Origin: Agrostemma githago
Lineage: Eukaryota; Streptophyta; Magnoliopsida; Caryophyllales; Caryophyllaceae
Direction of reading: 5' to 3'
Length of the DNA: 64,000 nucleotides
NCBI GenBank assembly: GCA_958450325.1
Contig: OY288241.1
Location: 52,152,078 to 52,216,077 of the forward strand
Shown here: positions 54,332-64,000 of the stretch, piece by piece
How positions within the stretch are numbered: position 1 is the stretch's first letter
How the letters are laid out: every line of letters starts with the position of its first letter
Position numbers and translations under genes: made by a program
The notes under the pieces: generated by a model
What the model saw: only the letters and a program-made list of their open reading frames with translations
Told to the model about the DNA's origin: nothing
Database searches by the model: none

Positions 54332-57300
54332 ATGAAGAGGATTGAACGGAAATGGATGTATGAGGGAAGACTTGATAAGAAGAGATGTCCCACCATCGAA
54401 TTTCTGAGGGGTGTTGAATCATTTGTCGAGGTGGCTAAAAAGTCAGTAGATTATGCATCGACGGGGGAGGTTAGGTGTCCGTGTAATAAATGCAAGAACA
54501 TAAAATTTCTTGAGATCCTTGTAGTTAAGGAACATGTCATCTATAGTGGTTTTTTACCCCAATACTATAATTGGATTTGTCATGGTGAGCCATCTCAGTG
54601 TGAGGAACCCGGAAACCATCAAAATGAGGGGGGATTGAGAGGTATGATTGTTGACGTTGTGGAGTGCAATTTATTTAATCCCAATAAGTCAGCTTACGTA
54701 CTTCCCTATTGCACCTAGGCTTCAGAAATTGTATGCCACAAAAACCATAGCGGAGCAAATGAGGTGGCACAAGGAGGACATTAGGGTACTAGGGAAGATG
54801 TGTCATCCGAGTGATGGTGAGGAGTGGAAGCGTTTCGATAGACTACATCCCCACTTTGCGTTAGAACCACGGAATGTAAGGCTTGGGTTGTGCACTGATG
54901 GTTTTGCACCGTTCGGCCAATTTGGTAAATCGTACTCTTGCTGGCCAGTGATGATCACACCTTACAACCTACCTCCTTGGTTGTGTTTGAAGCAGCCTTT
55001 CATCTTCCTATCTCTTATTGTGCCTGGACCCAAAAACCCGAAAAATCATTTGGATGTTTACTTGCAACCTGTTATTGAGGAAATGAAACAACTGTGGGAG
55101 GTAGGGGTGGAAACTTATGATGTCTCTCTTAGACAAAACTTTTAGTTGAAAGCAGCTTTGTTGTGGACTATAAATGACTTCCCCGCATACGGTATGCTCT
55201 CGGGGTGGTCTACTGCGGGTCAGAAAGCATGTCCGTGTTGTATGGATGAGAGCAAAGCTTTTTATCTTCCAAATTCTAGTAAAATAAGTTGGTTTGACTG
55301 TCATCGACAGTTCCTACCAGAAGGTCACCCATATAGAAAGAATAAGAAGGCATTCAAGAAGGGTGAGGTTGTGCTTGATGACGCACCTGATCGACTCCCC
55401 GGAGATGAAGTTTGGGAGTTGATTTCCGATTACCCGTCCACTATCGATGGAACAGAGCAGGAGTTCAAAGACCTCAAGAAGTTGAAAAATGGTTGGTTTA
55501 AACGTAGCATATTTTTTGACCTACCATATTGGAGGACTTTGTTAATTCGTCACAATTTAGATGTGATGCATATAGAGAAAAACTTCTTTGAGCAGTTGAT
55601 TCACACGGTGATGGATGTGGAGGGGAAGAGTTGTGACACTATAGGCTCCCGGCGAGATGTAAAGAATTTTTGTGACCGTCCTCAACTGCACATCAAACGG
55701 GATGGGTCGAAACCGAGAGCCTTGTTCACACTTGACAAGGCTCAGAGAAAGGCGTTGTTGGAGTGGGTAGAGAAGTTGAAGTTCCCTGATGGGTACGCCT
55801 CCGACTTCAAACGCTGTGATCTTAAGAACCTGAAGCTGCAAGGGTTAAAGAGTCATGACTGTCACGTCTTCATGGAGAGGTTGCTTCCGGTATCACTAAA
55901 GAAACTTTTGCCACCGACGGTGTGGAATTGTATAACTGAGATATCTCAGTTCTTCCGAGATTTGTGTTCAGCTACAGTATCAATTGAGGACATGACTCGG
56001 CTGGAGGATCAAATTCCACAGATACTTTGCAAACTTGAGATGATCTTCCCACCGTCGTTCTTTAATTCCATGGAGCATCTACCTGTCCACTTGCCCTACG
56101 AGGCTAAGGTTGGAGGACCTGTCCAGTATAGATGGATGTACCCATTTGAAAGGTACATAACTTTTTGTAACTTCATTTATACATTTAATTTAAACATAGC
56201 TAATTTTTATTAATTGAAATACATAACTTGTTTACTTAGGTTACTCAATCATTTGAAGAAGAAAATTGGTAACAAGGCTAGGGTAGAGGGATCTATTTGT
56301 AATGCATATTTGACAGAAGAGATTGCAAACTTCTGCTCCCTCTACTTCGAGAAAGATGTTCAAACAAAAACAAAGAACTTGAACTTAGAACATTCGGTGT
56401 CCATTGATCCTACTATACCCGAGTTTTTTCAAAAGAAGGACGATGAAGGAACTTCATCCGCTGAGGGTTATAGGACACTAGATGAGAAAGAGTATAGCCG
56501 AGCGCACCTTTACCTACTCTCTAATTGTGAGATCTTAGAGCCTTATGAGAGGCAATTTGTAACTGAATATGTCGGTGCGAATCCTGACGTGAACCCTGAT
56601 GACGTTTGGAGTAAGCACGACGAACATTTTCCGAAGTGGCTCAAGGATCACGTAGTTTCCTTAGACATACATGATGACTTGGTTAGAAGTTTGGCATTTG
56701 GTCCAGTGCGAGCGGTTAAAACCTGGAAACGATACTCGGTGAATGGGTTCAATTTCCACACATTCAACTACGGGAAGAACAAGGCTAGATGCAACTTTGG
56801 TGTGAGTGTGTCATCTCTTGATGGTGATGAGTACTATGGTATTTTGGAGGAAATTTTTGAGCTTTGTTATGCCGGCAAAGAACGAGCGTATAGAGCTGTG
56901 GTTTTCAAATGTGAGTGGAAAGACAGCTCCGTCAACGGGACCCGAGTGCATGAACGTTACAAGATTGTGGAAGTTAATCACACAAAGAAATTTCCTATGT
57001 ACGATCCGTTCATACTCGCCCATCAGGCGAAGGAAGTTTATTTTGCTCCTTCTCCTTACACAAAAAATGACAGAAATCAAAGTCAATGGTGGGCAGTCTT
57101 TACAACTAAACCACGGGGACAAATAGACAGTTCTCTGTTCCAGGAAGAAGCTGTTTCAACTGGTACACGCTTATCTTCTATTGAAGAGGCCATATTCTCC
57201 GAAGAAGAAGATCAGGATGAAGGGGCAGAGGAAGATTTTGAGGACAATGTTGATGATGGACAAGGAGAATACATGGTTATGGATGTACCAGAGATCCTTG

Positions 57301-57425
57301 AGGAGGATGACGGACACGAAGAAGGCAATTGGGAGGACGATCAACTGGAGGGCGAGGAGACGGAGGAGGAGGACCAGACTGAGAAGGATGAGGCTGAAAA
57401 CAATAACGACAGTGAAGATGATTGA
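54332..57425 (+). pseudogene. C3 TNPD-like transposase gene, internally deleted
   Basis: N-terminus RKWMYEGRLDKKRCPTIEFL with RCPCNKCKN and HGEPSQ is the transposase-associated zinc-binding domain. Then MIVDVVE is followed almost at once by YFPIAPRLQKLYATKTIAEQMRWHKE in another frame; the family normally has about 170 residues between them. A TAG at 55143-55145 breaks RQNF*LKAALLWTINDFPAYG. The core RHNLDVMHIEKN, GLKSHDCHVFMERLLP and PVQYRWMYPFER follows. An intron 56153-56239 leads to GNKARVEGSI, VNGFNFHTFNYGKNK (DUF4216-like) and a long acidic tail. Probably not functional as transposase. Its frame is otherwise well kept. Confidence 0.88.
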
Positions 57426-57564
57426 GCGAGTTGTTGTAGTAAGTTATATTGATGATTACATGACTAGGTCACTGTGCTACTTATTTGGTACATTACTTAA
57501 ATCAAGTTAGAATGTAGTCGCTAGTTGTATTTAACATTGTTTAATTTGTTGCAAGGTGAAGATA

Positions 57565-59237
57565 ATGGCAGGCAGTAGAGCGACCAGAAAACGTGGTGGG
57601 GGTAGTAGGTCTGCTCAGACGTCGACCACACACCAGGAGGAGGAGGAGGAAGTGATTCCCGAAACGATACCGGAGCAGACCGATGAGCATGAGGAGGAGG
57701 AGCAGCAGCAGGGGCAGGTGGTAAAGCTGGATACGGACGATGCCGGTCGGGTGATTCTCAAACCTACAGGCACATGGTAATATAATCTAACTTGTTGATT
57801 ATTCGTTTATAACATGTTTATTTTTGGACTACATCTTGTATGATTTTATACATATATGTGCTTCTGGACTCGGTGCAGGTTTCTGCATAAAGATGTCGTC
57901 AGAGGCTGTACTACCAGCTATATGCTCGACAAAGGACAGGGGTACGCCTGTTGGTCTCAGGTGCCGGAGGAGGTACGGCAGTGGTGGTTCAACCAATTCC
58001 GGGTATGTGGATTGTTTTGCTACCGAGTTTTTAATTTATAATGACGACTTTGTAAATAATTTTGCTACTAATTATTAATCCTCCTTGATTGTGTAGATGA
58101 AGTTCAGTTGGGCACCCGAGTTAGAGGGAAGGGTCTGGAGCCGGTACAATGAGGCATGCACACGACGTTTCACTTGTGTGATGAATAAACGACGCACGCG
58201 GGGGACTCCGCTAAAGGACCTTACAGGTGTTGTTTTTATTTTGGTAATCAATTTTAACAAACAATGTAACTTCAATATTTCACTGTATTAAATAATATAT
58301 TGGGTTGTCATATTTTAGGTGAAGCATTGGAGAGATGGGTCGCGTACCACGAGAAGAAGGACTTTAAGGTCAGGTCTGAAAGGGCCCAGAAGAACAAACT
58401 TGCCGACTGTGAGCATGAGGGCCACGCAAACCCGACACATCATCGTGGTTCTCAGTCTTCTTTCAGTCGTGCCAAGAGGGTATGATTTCCACTAATTAAT
58501 ACCGTACTCTTACTTGAATAATTGGAAAATATTTTCGCATAATTTATATTCACCTAATAACATTCGTACTCATTTAATAGATGCAAGCTGAGCTCGGGAG
58601 GCTGCCAACCGCGGCGGAGATATTCTTCGACATGCATGGGCAGACCGACGACAAAGGGACTACCTTTAAGACGAAAAAGGATCAGGCGCTCTGGGTGAGT
58701 ACTAACTATTTCAAATTAATCGACTTTAGTTGGTAGATAACTATCTTCGATGGTTTCATCTAATAATAACTTCAATTGAAATCGTTCTTCTGTACGACGC
58801 AGGACGCCTACCAAGAAGAGCTAGCGAGACTCGAGGCTGATCCTGATGTTGAGGAAGTCGACCCGAATGAGACTTGGTTCAAGGTTGCCAAGGGTTACAA
58901 GAAAGGTAGTGTGTACGGTGTAGGAAATGCACACGGTATGTACTTCACACCTCCCACACCGCGTGTCAGCACCTGCACACAAATGGAGTACACGCCGGCT
59001 GGATCTCAGCAACCCGACCCGGAGAAGGACGCCATGAAGGAACAGCTGACGGCCCAGCAGCAGCAGCTGAAGGACCAGGCCGAGAACATAAAGAAGATGC
59101 AGGAACAGATGGCCATGTTTCAGGCCATGTTCAGAAATTGCAACCAAGGTCGTCCCCCATCCCCTCCAGACGACAGAGACCCATTTGGTGATGGTGGTGG
59201 TAACTCTGGTGCTACAGCTAGCTTCACAGTTTGCTGA
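57565..59237 (+). CDS. C3 TNPA-like protein, six exons, apparently intact
   Basis: Exons 57565-57776, 57879-58002, 58097-58226, 58319-58479, 58581-58694 and 58803-59237 all join in frame with GT-AG borders, giving 1176 nt, 391 aa plus stop. Order: basic/Glu-rich N-terminus (MAGSRATRKRGGG, EEEEEVIPE); VILKPTGTWFLHK; EEVRQWWFNQFRMKFSWAPEL; RWVAYHEKKDFKVRSERAQ, SFSRAKRMQAELGRLPTAAE; DPNETWFKVAKGYKKGSVYGVGNAHGMY; and a Gln/Lys-rich coiled coil (QLTAQQQQLKDQAENIKKMQEQMAMFQ). This matches the plant En/Spm-type family Transposase_24. TNPA-type proteins bind subterminal repeats and bring the ends together. Confidence 0.85.
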
Positions 59238-59519
59238 TTGTTTTTTGTTGCTGTTGTTGTAACTTAATTTGCGGATTATGTATCTTCTAACTAGTTTAGA
59301 TTTGTGTATCTTCAAACCGTATGTTAAATTTTTTTTATATAAGTTTTTTCAGCAGAAATGAGTCGAGAGATGAAGTGTTTTGGTTGACTGAGAGTGAATG
59401 AGGTTGAGGTATTGTGGATAGTCCACATTTGTGGTTGGTTGAGTGTTGTGGATGTCGTTTATATTGCAGGTTTCGGCTAGACATTGAACGCATGTTTACG
59501 GCCATGCAACAGCGTAAAT

Positions 59520-59870
59520 AACGTCCGATAACGGACGCCATAACAGACGCCAGGTGAAGCTAGATTGGCGTCCGACTGTGGTTGCCAGGAGTCCCCATTT
59601 GGCGTCCACAGTCGGACGTCAACTTAAGGACCCTGACGTCCGACTGTGGACGCCATCTGGGGACTCCTGGCAACCACAGTCGGACGCCATCCCTGGCGTG
59701 GACTGTCGGTCGCCATTCCTCTTGGCGTCCAATAATGGACGCCCGTTTTAAAAAAAGGCGAGGGGTCGTGGCTTCCGCTTTCGAACGTCTGTTTGCGGAC
59801 GCCCGTTTGCTTATAACGTCCACTGTCGGTGGCCACTAGGTGGACGCCTGGGGCACCTTTTCTTGTAGTG
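59520..59870 (+). repeat. C3 right subterminal repeats
   Basis: More than ten copies of GGACGCC/GGCGTCC and cacagtcgga words in both orientations. 59584-59690 contains a strong inverted repeat: gccaggagtccccattt is mirrored by a later ggggactcctggcaacc. The left counterpart at 53230-53470 has the same words. Confidence 0.85.
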
Positions 59871-61548
59871 ATTGCCATTATCACCAAGGCAACGGGCATG
59901 ACACGGAGAAATGCTGGAAATTAAAACATCTTATTCAAGATCTGATCGAAAGTGGGAAGATACCACTACCCAGTGACAAACCAAGTAACAAAAACAATCC
60001 TCTCGCTACTCATGCCATTTTTACTGGAGAGGTAGTTGACTGCTCTCATCTCATTTCCCCTTTCATTTCCCAAATCAACGGGATATGGAACGACGATGAA
60101 GACGATGTTTACTTGGCCAAAGGGGAAACTGTCCCCGTCACCATCGAAGAGATCCGGAAAGCCAAAGCCAGAGCTCTGGCCGCTACACACACCATTACGA
60201 CCAGTCTCGCCACTCCAGAAACCGTCGCTGAACCTTCCAGGACAGAACTCGCTCCTGAAGAGCCAAACGCTGACACGGCCCTAGTCAGACAATTGAAGAG
60301 GGTCCGAACTAACATTACTATATGGCAGCTTTTGGTTAGTTCACAAGAACATCGGGCAGCACTTACTAGGGCCCTTGATGAAATCAAGGTTGACTCATCG
60401 GTTACCCCCACCGAGATGGTAGCCACGATCTTGCCATACCTCAAGGACAAGTCCAAAGGAGAAGGCCCACTTATCACTTTCTCCGAGTCCGACCTTCCAC
60501 CATTCGGGACCACCCATAACTTGGCCCTATATATCACGGTGATCTGCCGCAACAAGTATCTACCCATGACCCTGATTGATGACGGGTCCGCAGTAAACAT
60601 CCTTCCTTTAAGAACAGCCAAGGCCCTCAGCATTACCGAGGCTGACTACCTTCCGACTGCAAAGACTATCCAGGCTTTTGATGGAAGCCCGAAATCAGTT
60701 GCTGGGGCCGTTAAACTAACCATCATAACAGGCCCGATCGAGAAGGAGTTAGAATTCCAAGTGATCGATGTTACTTCATCTTTCAATCTGTTACTCGGGA
60801 GACCGTGGATTCACGCGGTCAAAGCTGTGTCTTCCACTCTTCACAGAAAGGTCAAGCTACCTTTACAAGATGGGATCGTCACTCTTGAAGCTACTCCCAT
60901 AACCGTGTCAAGCTGCAACACGGCAGGCTCAGCCGACCCACGAGGATTCAACTTCATTGGAATGATCGAGGAAGAATACCTTTTCCGGCCATACTTCACT
61001 ATTAGCATCGATACGATGCTACAGAATCTGGGTTGTCTGCCGGGAATCACATCAAGGCCCTATCTTCCACCCGGGAAAATTATCGAAACCTTGAACAACG
61101 GACAATCTCGCCTCGGTCTGGGCTACACTATGGCGCCAGGATGCACGGACCAAACCAAGGCAGTCATGTTCGTCGCCCCGGTGTTCGGAGCTATTCAAAC
61201 GGGCCTCTACCAGCTCACCATCTCATACCCCGGGACCAAACTGGCTCGGGAATGCAATTTCATCCCAGATGACATCTTCGCCCTTATCCAGGCTGAATCA
61301 AAGGAGGGCACAAATAATACTGAGCCCATCCTAGGACTGCTCTTCGGGGAAGACAAGGTCGTCCCGACCCCTAAACAGGAGTTAGTCAGCTTGATCCTCC
61401 GCAGCAGCAGGTTTGATCCAACTAAGCTGATCTTTGAAGTTGGTGCCAACACTGGGAAGAGAGCTTGGAGGAAGACAACTAAGTGGACCGACAGTCAGGG
61501 TCGAGTCTACAAGCTAACTACTGGTGAAGGAGATATGCATGCTATCGA

Positions 61549-61611
61549 ATCTGAATCTGAGTCCGAGTCCGAGTCAGAGTCTGAGTCGTTGTCTGAGTCG
61601 AAGTCTAGAGG
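61549..61611 (+). repeat. Ser-Glu coding repeat in E2 polyprotein linker
   Basis: gagtc/gaatct units encode an ESESESES run between protease and RT. E1 has a shorter version at about 5228-5270 on the minus strand. Different copy number at the same place indicates replication slippage within an otherwise conserved frame. Confidence 0.85.
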
Positions 61612-63298
61612 GTCCAGTACTAGGATCGAGTCTGTAACCCCTCTCCCTTCTTTAGCCACACCATCGGGAGCCCCGGAGTCTGTCCCGAGGGCTCTCCCTA
61701 TCCCGCCTCTGACCAACGATCAGATGGCAGCTCTCTTCGAGCTCTTTTCAAAATTCACTATCAATAATAACGATAACCGTTCTGCTTACGACTTGGCTTA
61801 TTTTCAAAATGTTTTCAAAAATCTTACTTGCAATGACATTGAGAAACCCGACGAACAGGTACCATTGCCTCCGCATCTAGTCGAGCAACTCGAACAAAGG
61901 GAGTCCCGAAATCCGGTAATCGAAGAAACCGATTCCATCAACGTAGGAACCCCTTTAGAACCTCAGATGCTTAGGTTGGGCCTATCTTTAAATCCCGAGG
62001 AGAAACAACAATTCACGGACCTTCTCCAGGAATTCAAAGACGTCTTTGCATGGTCCTACAAGGACATGCCGGGAATAGACCGGGAGATAGCTGAACACCG
62101 AATACCCATCAAAGACGGGTACAAGCCGGTAAAACAGAAACTCCGAAGAATGAGGCCCGAATGGTCCCTCAAAGTCAAGGAAGAAGTTGATAAGCAATTC
62201 AAAGCGGGCTTTATTCAAGTGTCTGAATATCCAGACTGGGTTGCAAACATAGTACCAGTACCTAAAAAGGATGGCAAAGTCCGAGTATGTGTAGATTTTC
62301 GGGACCTTAATAAGGCCAGCCCAAAAGACGATTTTCCGTTGCCACACATCGACATACTGGTGGATAACACGGCCGACCATGCCCTTCTATCATTCATGGA
62401 TGGGTATGCCGGATATAATCAGATCAAAATGGCGGAAGAAGACATGAGTAAGACCACCTTCATCACACCTTGGGGGACTTACTGCTATACCGTAATGCCA
62501 TTTGGGCTTATTAACACAGGTGCCACTTATCAACGGACCGCCACCACTTTATTGCATGACATGATGCATAAGGAGGTAGAGGTCTACGTCGACGACATGA
62601 TTGTCAAGTCAAAGGACCGGAACGGGCACATTGCAGCCCTAAGAAAGTTCTTCACCCGACTACGCAAGTACAACATGAGGTTAAACCCTCAAAAATGCAG
62701 TTTCGGGGTAACATCGGGCAAGCTACTGGGCCACATTGTCAGCCAACGTGGCATCGAAGTTGACCCAGCAAAGATCAAGGCCATAACCGAGATGCAACCA
62801 CCTAAAACCGAAAAGGAGATGAGGGGGTTTCTCGGGAAAGTCCAATATATAAGCCGATTCATTTCAAAGCTAACCATGGTATGTGAACCCATTTTCAAGA
62901 AACTGAAGATAGGAGAACGAACACTATGGGACGACAAATGTCAAATGGCTTTCGATAAGATCAAGGAGATTCTATCCTCTCCACCGGTGTTAATGCCACC
63001 TCAGCACGGTTTGCCTTTATCGCTATACTTAACAAAAACCGAGACGGCCATGGGCGCTATGCTAGCCCAGACGGTCGATTCCGAAGAACGAGCCATTTAC
63101 TACATCAGTAAGAAGTTCTTGGAATACGAATGCAAGTACACCATGCTCGAGAAGACGTGTCTAGCATTAGTATGGGCCACTAAAAAGCTCCGACACTACA
63201 TGCTCAGTCACGAAGTACATGTGCTATCCAAAATGGATCCAATCAAGTATCTGTTCGAGAAGCCCACCTCAACGGCCGTATATCCAGATGGACTTTAA

Positions 63299-64000
63299 TG
63301 CTAGCTGAGTTCGACCTCAAATTCGTACCTTTAAAAGCCATCAAGGGCCGGGTAGTAGCAGAATTCCTCGCCGATAGCCCGGTATCCGAGGAAGAACACA
63401 CCGATACTTGGGCCTTTCCAGATGAAGACATATTCCATACCGACACCAACACATGGGATCTGTATTTCGACGGAGCATCCAACTTTCGAGGATTTGGTGT
63501 CTGGATCTTGCTAATCTCACCACGAGGGGAACACACCCCATTATCCATCAAGCTAGATTTCGACGTGACTAACAACGCAGCCGAGTACGAAGCGTGCATT
63601 CACGGGTTGCAAGCTGCCGCTGATTTAGGAGTAACGAACCTCCGGGTCCACGGTGACTCGTCATTAGTCATAAATCAAACCCTGCAAAAATGGAAGACTC
63701 GGAACGCAAATCTCGTGGCTTACCAAGCACGAGTAAGGGTTCTCGAAAAACAATTCCAAAAAGTGGAGTACATTTATCTGCCACGGGAAGAAAACCAGTT
63801 TGCAGATGCTCTCTCAAAATTAACATCTTTACTGAATATCCCGGCACATCTAACCAGCATGCCCATTTGCGTCGAAAGGCGGTCTGAGCCCGCATACATC
63901 CACACTATCTCAGATATTGAAATAACTGATCCAGAACCTTGGTATCAGGCTATTTAACCTACTTAACGTCAGGGGAATATCCTCCGGGAGCTGAAAACCG
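63299..64000 (+). pseudogene. E2 second RNase H, continuing past the window
   Basis: After the shift, MLAEFDLKFVPLKAIKGRVV leads to the additional RNase H: DLYFDGASNFRGFG, NAAEYEACIHG, HGDSSLVINQ and FADALSKL keep all four acidic positions. At about 63950 another base is missing relative to E1 (EPWYQAI then TAA against YQAVLTYLTTGEYP), and the sequence continues in the next frame to the window edge. Integrase should follow. Confidence 0.88.

Larger units (their letters stand above)
53212..59870 (+). mobile_element. CACTA transposon C3 (6659 bp) with two genes
   Basis: Ends CACTACAAGAAAA at 53212 and TTTTCTTGTAGTG at 59870 are a perfect 13-bp inverted repeat. Target duplicate ATT is at 53209-53211 and 59871-59873. 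Subterminal regions (53230-53470 and 59520-59860) are packed with GGCGTCC / GGACGCC words in both orientations, the presumed binding sites of its own protein. It carries a TNPD-like gene and a TNPA-like gene on the plus strand, the standard CACTA pair. Confidence 0.96.
52173..63298 (+). pseudogene. E2 gag-pol, interrupted by CACTA C3, frameshifted in RNase H
   Basis: Segments 52173-53211 and 59874-63298 join, without C3 and one ATT, into one frame of about 1487 codons. Gag: MTQKAIDDLTASLTQIQDQL coiled coil, PANLNLTGLPMFDGTEDL capsid, CHYHQGNGHDTEKC knuckle-like motif (Cys codon split by C3). Protease: LIDDGSAVNILPL (about 60570-60610) and LLLGRPWIHA. A Ser-Glu repeat at 61549-61611. RT: VCVDFRDLN, YVDDMIVKSKDRNG (62582-62625). 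RNase H1 to KYLFEKP. One base lost at about 63260 puts the following RNase H out of frame. This is a fused gag-pro-pol reading frame, and apart from the inserts it is the best-preserved polyprotein here. Confidence 0.9.
44897..64000 (+). mobile_element. Tat-clade retrotransposon E2 (3' part off window)
   Basis: 5' LTR 44897-48764 (holding S1), PBS 48768-48785, leader (holding S2), gag-pol 52173-63957 (holding C3) and continuing past the window. It is closely related to E1 across LTR, leader and pol but much less damaged: one long frame with two single-base deletions near 63260 and 63950. Confidence 0.92.

Noticed and set aside
58821..59315. 164-aa minus-strand ORF
   Set aside because: Shadow of the last TNPA-like exon, which has in-frame splice continuity and family motifs.

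Overview
This window is plant nuclear DNA made almost entirely of transposable elements inserted into one another. The evidence is Tat- and Athila-clade Ty3/gypsy LTR retrotransposons with plant tRNA primer sites, CACTA DNA transposons with TNPD/TNPA-type genes and GT-AG introns, and plant mobile domain (PMD) coding sequence. I see no ordinary host gene, rRNA, tRNA or CRISPR array. The composition suits a dicot with a large, repeat-rich genome, in pericentromeric or other low-recombination DNA. Species cannot be read from the sequence. The Tat elements with antisense genes and amplified tandem repeats recall Retand/Ogre-type elements, but that rests on memory.

Layout. 1-806: right end of a CACTA element (C1). 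807-11957: degenerate Tat element on the minus strand (E1) with its 5' LTR at 9106-11957. 11958-22598: a second, non-autonomous Tat-like element on the minus strand (E5). It has 82-bp and 54-bp tandem arrays, two genes antisense to the element (a PMD gene at 13324-16522 and a PMD/DUF7745-like gene at 17437-18831), a truncated gag and a partial LTR. 22599-38514: Athila element (E4), plus strand, with gag, pol and an env-position ORF, interrupted by a 4.9-kb CACTA (C2, 24765-29698). 38515-44896: non-autonomous Athila-like element (E3) with one intact 457-aa ORF. 44897-64000: Tat element (E2), plus strand. Its LTR holds an Athila-like solo LTR (S1). Its leader holds an inverted solo LTR of its own family (S2). 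Its gag is split by a 6.7-kb CACTA (C3) carrying a damaged TNPD-like gene and an apparently intact six-exon TNPA-like gene.

The nesting order reads directly from target-site duplications and interrupted frames: E5 received E1 and E4; E4 received C2 and E3; E3 received E2; E2 received S1, S2 and C3; C1 lies in E1.

The signals most worth following are these. (1) A triplet of stem-loops with a conserved 9-nt loop and covarying stems lies in the 3' regions of both Athila-type elements. (2) E5 carries only a capsid-deleted gag in sense and two host-derived genes in antisense, with splice sites and one TATA box. (3) A ~230-bp block is shared by the first intron of the E5 PMD gene and the leader intron of the C3 transposase. 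(4) Family-specific palindrome arrays sit upstream of LTR TATA boxes and recur before the 3' regions of the same elements. Family names come from motif recognition by eye; no database search was possible.
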